64,000 nucleotides of DNA. It comes from Nostoc sp. CENA543 (lineage in GTDB: Bacteria; Cyanobacteriota; Cyanobacteriia; Cyanobacteriales; Nostocaceae). How positions within the stretch are numbered: the stretch's first letter is position 1; each line of letters opens with the position of its first letter. Shown one piece after another: positions 54,231-63,160 of this stretch. The translations under genes and the position numbers were made by a program. The notes under the pieces were generated by a model. The model saw only the letters and a program-made list of their open reading frames with translations. It did no database searches and had not been told where the DNA came from. The DNA lies in the NCBI RefSeq assembly GCF_002896875.1, contig NZ_CP023278.1, positions 3,534,001-3,598,000 on the forward strand, given 5' to 3'.

Positions 54231-54824
54231 TTATTCTGTTATTTGACGTTTGCAAGCTTTTAATCGATAATCTAAACATATTTGATACGCATTTAAAAAG
54301 TGTTGTTCTAGAGGTCTCTCAGATTTTTTATGCTCATTGATTATTGTTTGCAAGTCACTATCACTAAGATAGTTAATAAATATCAACCAAGCTAGTAAAT
54401 GAGGTGTGGTCTGTATCATTTTACTATTTATGCTCTGAGCAGCTAGTTTTCTAGCTCCTCGATCATCTGTTAGAAAAGCTTGGTTAATTTTCTTGGCAAA
54501 AGCAATAGATGCAAGTTCCCCTTTATCTTTTTTCTTTCTTGATTCGAGAATTTCAGTATCTTGAAGGTCTTCAATAGTTAAATGATAATATTTGAACTTC
54601 CCATTTTCATATTCCTGGCGAAAACGATTCTGCAATTCTATTTCTGCCTGTGTCGGATTCTTACGTGGCTTGTGTATACACTCATAATACACAAAATATG
54701 TACAACAAAAGATACATCCGGCGTTATTAGCTGTTGTATAAAGAAGTCTAGAAGAAAGAATATTCCAAATTGCACAAGTATCTATGACATTATATTTATG
54801 AAAATTCGATGGATCAATCACCAT
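54231..54824 (-). CDS. PIN-domain protein (putative toxin ribonuclease)
   Basis: 197 residues. The acidic residues of PIN nucleases are in place: Asp15 (YNVIDTCAIWN), Glu48 (VYYECIHK), Glu103 (KGELASIAFA) and Asp120/121 (AFLTDDRGARKLA). The C-terminal ~55 residues form an extra helical tail beyond a usual VapC. The start overlaps the end of the XRE-ImmA/IrrE gene by 11 bases, so they are translationally coupled. Probably RNA-cleaving toxin or effector, with the upstream gene as sensor or antitoxin. Confidence 0.83.
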   Translation of the reverse strand: MVIDPSNFHKYNVIDTCAIWNILSSRLLYTTANNAGCIFCCTYFVYYECIHKPRKNPTQAEIELQNRFRQEYENGKFKYYHLTIEDLQDTEILESRKKKDKGELASIAFAKKINQAFLTDDRGARKLAAQSINSKMIQTTPHLLAWLIFINYLSDSDLQTIINEHKKSERPLEQHFLNAYQICLDYRLKACKRQITE

Positions 54825-55959
54825 ACTTAATAGTTCTCCCGTAGATACTTGCTATTTCAATTAATTCATATTTGCTAGCTAAAAGCATTTCTGCTACTCG
54901 ACCAGCCGAAATAAAACCTTGTTCATAGGCATCAAAGCAAAGTCCAACATAAAAATTTGATAAACCTCTTTTGAGTAGCTCTTCCCGACGTTGCCGAGAA
55001 CCTAATGAGAGGCTTTCAGGCAGTTCTGGATCAACTTTTAAATCTTTTCGTACTCTTACTGCTTTTATCTGTGCTTCTACATCGTCAGTTATCAGATTGC
55101 TGTTTTTTAAGGCATAAGCTAAGGCTTCTGTACTGACCTTCAGTTTATTTGCCCATTCAACAGCTTTTTCAGGAGTCCAGTTTCGACAATCTGGAATTTT
55201 CTGTAGAAACTCTGGTGGCATTAAATAATCAGATGCAAAGTTGTTAGCTCTTACTTCAACTAAATTCTTTTTGTCTGTTTTTAAAGAAATAACAAATTCC
55301 TGTTCATCATCCAGAATCCCATGAGCCGATTCATGAGCCGCAGTAAATCTTTGTCTGTAAATATCTTCACTGTAGTTTACTAATATGCACTTGCCTGCTG
55401 TGGGATGTTTTATGAATAAACCAGAGATATTAGAGTTACCCAACTGGCGACGAAAAATATGAAATCTCAAAGAGCGAAAATCTTCATAAACATCCATACG
55501 GATTTCATTAGAGGCATACCCTAAGTGTTTTCTAAGTGCCTTTGCTGCTTCTTTTCCATGTCCTATATAATAGCTACCTCTTTTGATAAAACTAAAAGGT
55601 TTATAAACAATTGGTGAAAACAGTTGTAACAGAAACTCTTCACATTCACACAAAAATAAAAATTCTTGTACTGCCCATCGGTCTTCTTTTGAAAATTCAT
55701 CTCCATATCTTCGGAATAAAGTTTCCGTTTGCTCAAACGAAGCTACTCTCTCATTAGAAATGAAAAACTGGTAATCACATAGGTAATAGTCAGCAAATAT
55801 TAAAACTTCATCGCCTGTTGGTCGTCTTTCTCCATTTTCTAGAGCAACCAGAATGTTTTCAGGGATGCCTGTGTCTGTTGCAACCTCTGCAAGAGATTTT
55901 TCAAATTGATCACGGCATTTTCTTAGCTTGGAGCTAAACAAGGCAAGGTCAAAAGACAT
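54814..55959 (-). CDS. XRE-family regulator fused to ImmA/IrrE-type metallopeptidase
   Basis: 381 residues. The N-terminal ~60 residues are a helix-turn-helix (KLRKCRDQFEKSLAEVATDTGIPENILVALENGERRPTGDEVLIFADYY). The middle is helical. The zinc protease motif HESAH stands at 209-213 with a third ligand region EVRANNFASDYLMP (Glu235). This is the architecture of stress or phage-sensing repressor-cleaving proteins (ImmA of ICEBs1, IrrE of Deinococcus). With the coupled PIN gene it forms a two-gene regulator/effector pair. Confidence 0.87.
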   Translation of the reverse strand: MSFDLALFSSKLRKCRDQFEKSLAEVATDTGIPENILVALENGERRPTGDEVLIFADYYLCDYQFFISNERVASFEQTETLFRRYGDEFSKEDRWAVQEFLFLCECEEFLLQLFSPIVYKPFSFIKRGSYYIGHGKEAAKALRKHLGYASNEIRMDVYEDFRSLRFHIFRRQLGNSNISGLFIKHPTAGKCILVNYSEDIYRQRFTAAHESAHGILDDEQEFVISLKTDKKNLVEVRANNFASDYLMPPEFLQKIPDCRNWTPEKAVEWANKLKVSTEALAYALKNSNLITDDVEAQIKAVRVRKDLKVDPELPESLSLGSRQRREELLKRGLSNFYVGLCFDAYEQGFISAGRVAEMLLASKYELIEIASIYGRTIKYGD

Positions 55960-56336
55960 AGCACAGACAGCCTTGAAACTTTAAGTGGTAATATTCCTTG
56001 CTAGATTTGTGCGTGGAATAGTGTCGTAGATAATAGCATGACTATCTTAAAAGATACAAATTTAAAGAGCAAATCTACGATGTTTTAGCAATAAATAAAA
56101 TACTTATCCTCTCTTGCAAGTACGAGCGGATTTGATCATAAGACTACACGTAACACTACACTTATAAAACCCAATGGCAGGAAATGGCAAAAACTGCCAT
56201 AATATGAAACGAACAGATTCAAAAAATATTTGCGATCGCCTACTCTACACGAAATGCGATCGCCACCAAAACTATACCATCCCGACCCCTCTTATAAGCC
56301 CTATAATCAGAATAAAGTCATAACCATCATTTAACT
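55960..56336. other. Intergenic region between the ImmA/IrrE gene and Uma2
   Basis: 377 bases, divergent promoters, with a small hairpin atggcag / ctgccat (56174-56200) and a few HIP1-like sites. No gene seen. Confidence 0.5.
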
Positions 56337-56930
56337 ATGACTCTCCAAGCCTTAGATAAAAATACCGCAATTCCAGAACAGCGATTTCTCCTACCTGGTT
56401 ATTACACCTGGGAAGAATTTGAGACTATAGAAAACTTAACCGCAGATGCAGCAGGGTTGCGGATAACTTATTTTGATGGGTGCATTGAATTTATGACACT
56501 TGGTGAACAACACGAAATGATTAAAAGCGTGATTGGGATATTATTAGCATTATACTTTTTTGAAAAAGGTATAAACTTTATCCCAGTAGGTAGTGCTACT
56601 CGTCGCGCCAAAGAAAAAAGTGCATCCTTTGAACCAGACGAATCCTATTACATAGGAGAAAAAAAGGAAAATCCAGATTTAGCCATTGAAGTGAATCTTA
56701 CCAGTGGCAGTATTGACAAACTGGAGAAATACAAACGATTTAATATTACTGAAGTGTGGTTCTGGGAAAATAATCAGTTTTTACTATTTCATCTCAGAAA
56801 TGATAACTATGAGCAAATTAGTCAAAGTGAATTATTGCCAGATTTAGATATAGAATTACTAGCAAAATGTATTGTCATGCCTTCGATTATTGAGGCTAGA
56901 AGAGAGTTTATGCAAGGAATGAAAAAATAG
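56337..56930 (+). CDS. Uma2-family (DUF820) restriction-fold protein
   Basis: 197 residues. Typical Uma2: LLPGYYTWEEFETIENLT, GLRITYFDGCIEFMTLGEQHE, FEPDESYYIGEKKENPDLAIEVNLTSGSIDKLEKYKRFNITEVWFWEN. The D/E-x-(x)-E pattern (PDLAIEV) and following K match PD-(D/E)XK nucleases. These genes are greatly expanded in cyanobacteria; their in vivo role is unknown. Monocistronic. Confidence 0.9.
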   Translation: MTLQALDKNTAIPEQRFLLPGYYTWEEFETIENLTADAAGLRITYFDGCIEFMTLGEQHEMIKSVIGILLALYFFEKGINFIPVGSATRRAKEKSASFEPDESYYIGEKKENPDLAIEVNLTSGSIDKLEKYKRFNITEVWFWENNQFLLFHLRNDNYEQISQSELLPDLDIELLAKCIVMPSIIEARREFMQGMKK

Positions 56931-57041
56931 CTACGATTTAAGTCGAAGCAAAAAGTCAAACACATAAACTATGAACGCAACAGATTCACAGACTATGCCA
57001 TTACTCAAGTGTTAGAGCATTTCTGTAACCTGTGATGAAGA

Positions 57042-57170
57042 ATGAGTCAGCCAGAACAAAGTGTGGGCAACATACCCTTGTCAACTAAGCAGGAGCATGA
57101 AACGATCAATAAAATTGAACCAAACAAAAACATATTATCCCATAGAATTACACCAAATTTGATTAGTTAG
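57042..57170 (+). CDS. Possible small protein (42 residues)
   Basis: ATG 57042 reads MSQPEQSVGNIPLS and continues polar to a TAG at 57168. There is no good SD or family. Listed because the surrounding 297-base gap has nothing else; it may be the decayed start of a larger gene. Confidence 0.2.
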   Translation: MSQPEQSVGNIPLSTKQEHETINKIEPNKNILSHRITPNLIS

Positions 57171-57227
57171 TTTTATTTGCAACTACTGGTACAGTTGTTG
57201 AGAAAAGAAGTCCTCTGTACAAACTCC

Positions 57228-58997
57228 CTAGATTGAGTGATGCAGGTTAGCATACTTCTCTAAATCTCTAATTGCGCCTTCTGTGTCTCCTAATTTCTGG
57301 CGCACTTCAGCCCGTAAAAGATATGCTGGAGCAGAGTAAGGTTGATGTTCTAAGGCTTCGTTTAAATCCGCTAGTGCGGCGGGATAATTTTGCAGTTGAG
57401 TATAGCTGCGACCTCGATTGTACCAGTCTTCAGCTTCATAAGGATCAAGATTGATGGCTTGGCTATAATCACTGATAGCATGGTAATAATCCTGAAGCGC
57501 ATAGTAAGTATTAGCACGTTGGCTATACAGTAGAGCAGAATCGGGATTAATTTCTATGGCTTTGGTGTAATCAACGATCGCCCCTTGATAATCTTGTTTT
57601 TCATAGTGCCAAATAGCTCGGTTATAATAGGCTTCTAGCAGTTGCGGATTAATAGCTAAAGCTTGGTTATAGTCAGCTAACGCACCACGATGATCTCCCA
57701 ATTGGCGGCGAGCATTACCACGATTACAATAGGATGGGGCAAAATCTGGTGCAAATTTAATCACCTGGGTATTATCAGCGATCGCTCCTAAAAAATCCTG
57801 TAAAGTTTCATAGACAATTGCCCTGCCGTAGTATGCTTCGATTAATTCGGCATCAAGTTGTAAAGCTTGATTGTAGTCAGCAATTGCACCTTGATAATCT
57901 CCTAAATGACGGCGAATTGTGGCGCGATCGCAATATCCGGCAGCGAAGTTAGGACATAATGCTACTAATTGCTCACTATCAGCCAGCGCGCCAGGATAAT
58001 CTCCGATTTGGCGGCGAATATTGGCGCGGAAACCGTATACTAAAGCTAAAGTCGGGTCAAGTTGTAAAGCTTGGCTATAGTCAGCAATTGCACCTTGATA
58101 GTTTTCCTCTACTTCTCGAATTAAACCACGTTCGGTGTAGGCTTGTGCGTCCTCTGGGTTTAAATGAATCGCCTGGTTTAAGTCTTGTAAAGCTAAATCA
58201 TATACTTGCAGACGAGAGTGAATCACACCGCGATTGTAGTATGCTGTGGCAAAATTTGGGTCAAGTTCTATTGTGCGGTTATAGTCAGCAATTGCTGCGT
58301 CATAATCTCCTAGAGCGTAGTGGGCGTTACCCCGATTTTGATAAGCTTCTACTAGACTGGGGTCAAGCTGAATAGTCCTTTCATGGTCAGCGATCGCTTG
58401 ACGATATTCCCCTAACTCATAGTAAACATTACCACGACTGCTATACACTGCCGCCAAATAGGGATGCCATTGCAAAGCTGTTTGAAAAGTTGATATGGCT
58501 TCTTGATAATTTCCTTGTGCTGCTAAACCCACACCCCGATGATAATAAGCATGGGCAATATCTATATGAATATCAGTAGCTAATTCTGGATTGACTTCTA
58601 TAGTGTGGATATAATCAGCGATCGCTTGGTTATATTTTCCCAAGGCAAAGTAAGCTTGAGCGCGGTAGTAATATGCGCCGGTAATCGTGGAGTTAATCTG
58701 CAATACTTGATGATAATCGGCGATCGCACCTGCATAATCAGCCAAACAGTAACGCGCAAATCCTCGATAGTAATAAGCTTCAGCTAATTCGGGATTTAAT
58801 TTAATGGCGCGATTTAAATCTGCGATCGCTGCTTGATAATCTTGGAGTTCATTACACAGAGTCATTCCTTGCTGCAAGTAAGCTATAGCATATTCTGGTT
58901 GAGGTGTTGAGGATTGATTGTAACCTGCGATCGTTCCCTGATATTCCTCTGGCAAATTTATAGATAGTCCCTGTAGGAAGAAAGTATCAGCATTCAT
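57228..58997 (-). CDS. Long tetratricopeptide-repeat protein
   Basis: 589 residues and about 16 TPR units of 34 residues (consensus AYYNRGNARRQLGDYQGALADYNQALQLDP) covering residues 40-585. No signal peptide or membrane helix, so it is cytoplasmic. Repeats here are diverged in DNA, unlike those of the TIR-TPR gene. Likely a scaffold; partner not indicated by neighbours. It ends close to a gap with no clear terminator. Confidence 0.88.
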   Translation of the reverse strand: MNADTFFLQGLSINLPEEYQGTIAGYNQSSTPQPEYAIAYLQQGMTLCNELQDYQAAIADLNRAIKLNPELAEAYYYRGFARYCLADYAGAIADYHQVLQINSTITGAYYYRAQAYFALGKYNQAIADYIHTIEVNPELATDIHIDIAHAYYHRGVGLAAQGNYQEAISTFQTALQWHPYLAAVYSSRGNVYYELGEYRQAIADHERTIQLDPSLVEAYQNRGNAHYALGDYDAAIADYNRTIELDPNFATAYYNRGVIHSRLQVYDLALQDLNQAIHLNPEDAQAYTERGLIREVEENYQGAIADYSQALQLDPTLALVYGFRANIRRQIGDYPGALADSEQLVALCPNFAAGYCDRATIRRHLGDYQGAIADYNQALQLDAELIEAYYGRAIVYETLQDFLGAIADNTQVIKFAPDFAPSYCNRGNARRQLGDHRGALADYNQALAINPQLLEAYYNRAIWHYEKQDYQGAIVDYTKAIEINPDSALLYSQRANTYYALQDYYHAISDYSQAINLDPYEAEDWYNRGRSYTQLQNYPAALADLNEALEHQPYSAPAYLLRAEVRQKLGDTEGAIRDLEKYANLHHSI

Positions 58998-59257
58998 CTA
59001 ATTTTGTGTGTTGTTGCACTAAGCATGAGTTTGGGGAGTTTCAACTTGCTATTAATAGGGTAGGACACGCTATCTTGATTAAACTACAAACTTAGACATA
59101 ATACCAATATATACATAGCTATATTTGGCACAAGTTTTATTTCATGCTATTGAAATATGTAAAGATGTGAGGAATCGAACTATTATCTCAATTGGATGTA
59201 ATAAAAATCATCATATCCAACCCATTTATATATCTTTTATCAGATGGAGCGTTAAAT

Positions 59258-59452
59258 ATGTACGACAAAGAGGACATCAAAGCGATGCTTGATAACATGA
59301 GTTTCGTGGATGTGCTAAGAATTATGTCTCAAATTTGTTATGAAAAAGCTGAATATCTGAGAACTGACTGGCAAGATAATGAAACAGCCAGAGCTTGGGA
59401 AAAGGTAGGGAGGGCAGTAGCTAGGATCAAGATAAAAACAGAATTATATTAA
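59258..59452 (+). CDS. Small conserved-looking protein (64 residues)
   Basis: Starts at ATG 59258 (MYDKEDIKAMLDNMSFVDVLRIMSQ). A longer frame to 59192 exists without SD. Helical, with the ending DWQDNETARAWEKVGRAVARIKIKTELY. A strong terminator follows 21 bases later, which supports it as a real short gene. Family not recognised. Confidence 0.6.
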   Translation: MYDKEDIKAMLDNMSFVDVLRIMSQICYEKAEYLRTDWQDNETARAWEKVGRAVARIKIKTELY

Positions 59453-59472
59453 TCAGGTAGTTAAAATAATCC

Positions 59473-59502
59473 ATCCCGTGGATTTTTCTCCACGGGATTT
59501 TA
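59473..59502 (+). terminator. Rho-independent terminator
   Basis: Perfect stem atcccgtgga / tccacgggat with a six-base loop, followed by tttt, right after the 64-residue ORF. Confidence 0.8.
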
Positions 59503-59522
59503 ATTAAATCACTAAAATATCT

Positions 59523-59609
59523 ATGAAATTAGAAAAAGCATTTACCAATTTGTCAACTACTAAAAGTTATGATGACAAACTCGATGCTTTGAGAGACGGA
59601 AGTTTCTAA
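59523..59609 (+). CDS. Possible 28-residue ORF
   Basis: ATG 59523 reads MKLEKAFTNLSTTKSYDD and ends in TAA right at the convergent hyuB stop. No SD; only its position and open frame support it. Confidence 0.15.
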   Translation: MKLEKAFTNLSTTKSYDDKLDALRDGSF

Positions 59610-61157
59610 CTATAAATTACCAAATCCTCCCCCTCCTGGAGTAGCGATCGCAAATACATCCCCAGGATTCATTTCTACTGTAGCGGTGCTATCTAAATCC
59701 TCTTTTACGCCATCTGCACGTTCTACCCAGTTGTGTCCTACTTGTCCCGCTTCACCTCCATTTAATCCAAAGGGAGGTACAACGCGATGTCCAGAGAGAA
59801 TGTTAGCTGTCATCGGTTCTAGAAAGCGCAGGCGACGAATTACCCCGTTACCGCCTGAATATTTTCCTTTACCGCCACTATCAGCACGTAGACTAAAGCT
59901 TTCTAATAGTACAGGGTAGCGAGTTTCTAAAACTTCTGGGTCAGTCAAGCGGGAATTCGTCATGTGAGTTTGTACTGCATCGGTACCATTAAAGTTAGTC
60001 CCTGCACCAGAACCACCGCAGATGGTTTCATAATATTGATAGCGAGCATTACCAAAAGTAAAATTATTCATCGTCCCTTGAGAAGCAGCCATCACCCCCA
60101 ACGCACCATACAAAGCATCAACCACAGTTTGAGAAGTTTCTACATTACCTGCAACTACGGCTGCTGGATAAGTCGGATTCAACATACAACCTTCAGGAAC
60201 AATAATTTCTAAAGGTTTTAGACAACCAGCATTCAGAGGGATACTATCATTAACTAAAGTCCGAAAGACATATAAAACTGCGGCTTGTGTAACAGCTTTA
60301 GGCGCATTAAAGTTACTATTTAATTGTGGAGATGTGCCAGTAAAATCAATTTCAGCACTGCGATTTTCTCGATTAATTGTCACCTGCACCTGAATTTTCG
60401 CACCACTATCCATTTCATAAACAAATGAGCCATCTTTGAGAACATCAATCGCCTTTCTCACCGCTTCTTCGGCATTATCTTGCACAAATTTCATATAAGC
60501 TTGAACTGTTGCTAGTCCATATTGGGACACCATCTTAGACAGTTCTTGCACTCCCCGTTCATTAGCAGCGATTTGTGCCTTAAAGTCAGCTATATTTTGA
60601 TTAGGATTACGTGCCGGATAGGGATGGTTTAATAATACTTCTCTAACTGTATTTTCCCGAAATTCTCCTTGTTCTACTAAGAGAAAATTATCAAATAAAA
60701 TTCCTTCTTCATCGACAGTTTTACTATGAGGAGGCATAGAACCAGGTGTAATTCCCCCGATATCAGCTTGATGTCCGCGAGAAGCAACAAAAAATAGGGG
60801 ATGTTCATCACTTGCTAAAAATACAGGAGTAATAGCTGTGACATCGGGAAGATGAGTTCCGCCGTTGTAGGGATTATTTGATAAATAAACATTTCCTGGC
60901 TTAATAGTGTCGCCATAATCATTAATTAAACTGCGGACACTTTCACTCATTGAGCCTAAATGTACAGGTATATGAGGGGCATTAGCTACTAATAATCCAG
61001 CCGCATCAAAAATTGCACAGGAAAAATCTAAACGTTCTTTAATATTGACTGATGCAGCCGTATTTTGCAGGACAATCCCCATTTGTTCAGCAATAAATTG
61101 ATATAGGTTCTTGAAAATTTCTAATCTTACAGGGTCAGGTTGAGATATGGTATACAT
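59610..61157 (-). CDS. hyuB: N-methylhydantoinase B / 5-oxoprolinase beta subunit family
   Basis: 515 residues from ATG 61157 (MYTISQPDPVRLEIFKN), with ggag upstream; a frame to 61199 adds 14 residues without SD. HyuB signatures: DFSCAIFDAAGLLVANAPHIPVHLGSM, YLSNNPYNGGTHLPDVTAITPVF, HQADIGGITPGSMPP, RNPNQNIADFKAQIAANERGV, and the C-terminal PGGGGFG. ATP-driven ring opening of 5-oxoproline or hydantoins, together with HyuA, whose 3' end lies at 63793-64000. Four other genes separate the subunits, unusual for this pair. Confidence 0.93.
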   Translation of the reverse strand: MYTISQPDPVRLEIFKNLYQFIAEQMGIVLQNTAASVNIKERLDFSCAIFDAAGLLVANAPHIPVHLGSMSESVRSLINDYGDTIKPGNVYLSNNPYNGGTHLPDVTAITPVFLASDEHPLFFVASRGHQADIGGITPGSMPPHSKTVDEEGILFDNFLLVEQGEFRENTVREVLLNHPYPARNPNQNIADFKAQIAANERGVQELSKMVSQYGLATVQAYMKFVQDNAEEAVRKAIDVLKDGSFVYEMDSGAKIQVQVTINRENRSAEIDFTGTSPQLNSNFNAPKAVTQAAVLYVFRTLVNDSIPLNAGCLKPLEIIVPEGCMLNPTYPAAVVAGNVETSQTVVDALYGALGVMAASQGTMNNFTFGNARYQYYETICGGSGAGTNFNGTDAVQTHMTNSRLTDPEVLETRYPVLLESFSLRADSGGKGKYSGGNGVIRRLRFLEPMTANILSGHRVVPPFGLNGGEAGQVGHNWVERADGVKEDLDSTATVEMNPGDVFAIATPGGGGFGNL

Positions 61158-61239
61158 TTTGATTTTCACTCCTTGAATCTTGGAAACTATAGGCAACATT
61201 CCCGTTTACCGTCGCCATTATTGAGATAATTATAGGAAC

Positions 61240-61587
61240 TTATTTTCTATTTTCTGGTGGCAATGTAATAAAAGCAGGAGTCAATGCTGGACTATTGTAA
61301 TATTGTTGTTGAAGCAATTGTTGTTTTTGTTGTTGCTGAATTATCAATAATCTTTGTTGTTGAAGCAATTGTTGTTGCTGTTGTTGTTGAATTATCAATA
61401 ACCTTTGCTGCTGGAGCAATTGTTGTTGCTGTTGCTGTTGAAGCAAATTGTGATAAAATATGATGTTATTTTGTGGTGGAATAGGTGGAATAAACGGATA
61501 ATTCTGTGCTTGTACATCACTATTAAAACCTAGTAATGACGCACAAAATACCAAGTTGCAACATATTAAACCACGAAGGCTAAACAT
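61240..61587 (-). CDS. Secreted glutamine-rich low-complexity protein
   Basis: 115 residues from ATG 61587 with aggag SD; a longer frame to 61707 exists. Signal peptide MFSLRGLICCNLVFCASLLGFNSDVQA. The mature part is dominated by QQQQQQQLLQQQRLLIIQ blocks, a 19-20-residue repeat present two to three times. It resembles prion-like or adhesive low-complexity proteins. No domain is claimed. It lies between hyuB and the LRV gene. Confidence 0.75.
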   Translation of the reverse strand: MFSLRGLICCNLVFCASLLGFNSDVQAQNYPFIPPIPPQNNIIFYHNLLQQQQQQQLLQQQRLLIIQQQQQQQLLQQQRLLIIQQQQKQQLLQQQYYNSPALTPAFITLPPENRK

Positions 61588-61766
61588 CTTATTATCTCCT
61601 GATATTTTTGTAATTAATCTTAGACATATAAATCCTCCAAATCGAGGTATGCAATTATGTCTAAATTGGTCATTGAAAAGATAGAATAGGTTGAGCGATC
61701 GCCTCACCCATCATTTGTAAAATGTTAAATTCTATCTTTATTTAGTTATCCGACAGCAACTTAACT

Positions 61767-62240
61767 TTATCTATTTGGATTGTTATTAGCCGCACGACGC
61801 ACCTCGCTGTGTTCATCTTGTGCTAGCTGGACTAACACATCAACTGGTGTTTCCAAGAACTTGGCAACGTGAAGGCGTATCATACTATCTTTGTCATTCG
61901 CTAAGTTGCTTAACAACTGCTGAGATAGGCTACTGGGTGTATTTGGGTTGATAGCAGTGTGAAAGCGTACCTTGCTGTTCTTGTCATCTGCTAACTTGAC
62001 TAATATATCAACGGGGGTATGAGGATTTATGGCAACATTCAGACGGACATCGCTATCTATATCAGCTGCTAATCTGCTCAAAATTTGAGTCGGCAGACTA
62101 GGATGGATAGCTACCCAAGCACGTTGTGAACTCCTACCTTCAGCTAACTCGATTAATTTAGCCATTAATCTGTCATGATCAGGAGTATTTGGATTAACTG
62201 AAGCATAAAAACTGACATCAAGATTAATATCATAGAGCAA
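61767..62240 (-). pseudogene. LRV/HEAT-like repeat protein, 5'-truncated
   Basis: 157 residues from TTG 62240, with clear leucine-rich-variant repeats (TPVDILVKLADDKNSKVRFHTAINPNTP, VDVLVQLAQDEHSEVRRAANNNP). The frame stays open upstream and is still LRV-like (TPGDLLAEL) until it meets the half repeat gttcgtagtaaggacttta at about 62262-62284, where similarity stops. So the 5' end appears cut off by a dispersed repeat, and no proper start codon remains. Possibly a pseudogene, possibly still translated from TTG. No function known. Confidence 0.65.
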
Positions 62241-62261
62241 TTCAGCTAATAAATCTCCAGG

Positions 62262-62284
62262 TGTTAAAGTCCTTACTACGAACT
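62262..62284. repeat. Half copy of the gtagtaa dispersed repeat
   Basis: ttaaagtccttactacgaac is one arm of the element seen whole at 6401-6478 and 44961-45026, located at the break in the LRV gene. Confidence 0.65.
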
Positions 62285-62293
62285 TGTTAATAA

Positions 62294-63079
62294 TTAAATA
62301 GTTAAGTCCTCATCTTTTAAATCGCTAATAAACATATATCCAGGTGCGTGAGTAATTGCTAGTTCAGGCTTGGCGTATGAAATTGCAGTTTGAGTTGTTA
62401 CCCCACAAGCCCAAAAAACAGGAATTTCACCATCACGAATTGTCACCGCATCACCATAATCTGGCTGTGCTAAGTTTTTAATTCCTATCGCATCAGGATT
62501 ACCAATATGTACTGGTGAACCGTGTGCTTTGTAATATCTACTTGTTACTTCTACCGCACGCACAACTTGATTAGCTGGTAGGGGACGCATAGAAACTACT
62601 AAAGGACTAGAAAATCTCTGAGTGGAAACACATTCAATATTGGTTTTATACATTGGGACATTTTTGTTTTCTTCTACGTGTCTAACTGATATCCCAGCAT
62701 TCAACATGGCGTTTTCAAAAGAAAAAGAACAACCAATTAAAAACCCTACTAAATCATCTCGCCACAATGCTTTAATGTCAGTTGTTTCTTCTATCAATTC
62801 CCCATGCCGAAAAATTTTGTAGCGCGGTAAGTCTATTCTAATATCTGCACCAGGTGCAATAATTTTAGGTTCAAAATCTCCCACTTCTGTCACATCAAGG
62901 ATAGGACAAGACTTAGTATTACGTTGACAAAATAATAGGAATTCAAATGCTAGAGAATATGGTAGTATCACTAAGTTTGCTTGCACAAATCCCAATGCTA
63001 ATCCAGGAGTAGGAGTATCTAACTTACCTTCTCGGCAAAGTTGACGAATTTCAGATGGTAGAGAAGCAAAGTTGAGCAT
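62294..63079 (-). CDS. D-glutamate cyclase-family (DUF1445) protein
   Basis: 261 residues, full length for PF07286-type 'putative hydro-lyase' proteins. Blocks: TPGLALGFVQANLVILP, FCQRNTKSCPILDVTEVGD, DIRIDLPRYKIFRHGE, DDLVGFLIGCSFSFENAMLNAGISVRHVEE, SMRPLPANQVVRAVEVTSRY, HGSPVHIGNPDAIGI and PVFWACGVTTQ. The mammalian homolog turns D-glutamate into 5-oxo-D-proline. Here it lies between the two subunits of an oxoprolinase-type enzyme, which supports a 5-oxoproline role. The other assignment (hydro-lyase) is less likely. Confidence 0.86.
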   Translation of the reverse strand: MLNFASLPSEIRQLCREGKLDTPTPGLALGFVQANLVILPYSLAFEFLLFCQRNTKSCPILDVTEVGDFEPKIIAPGADIRIDLPRYKIFRHGELIEETTDIKALWRDDLVGFLIGCSFSFENAMLNAGISVRHVEENKNVPMYKTNIECVSTQRFSSPLVVSMRPLPANQVVRAVEVTSRYYKAHGSPVHIGNPDAIGIKNLAQPDYGDAVTIRDGEIPVFWACGVTTQTAISYAKPELAITHAPGYMFISDLKDEDLTI

Positions 63080-63160
63080 TTTAGTCTCCTAAGATATTAT
63101 TTTTTACAATAAGAAAAGATAAAAAGTGAATTATTAATTAATATTATTTTCTCAATATTT

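Noticed and set aside
59170-59195. gaggaatcgaac resembling a tRNA T-arm on the minus strand
   Set aside because: The flanking bases do not pair as a T-stem and no acceptor or anticodon arm can be drawn.
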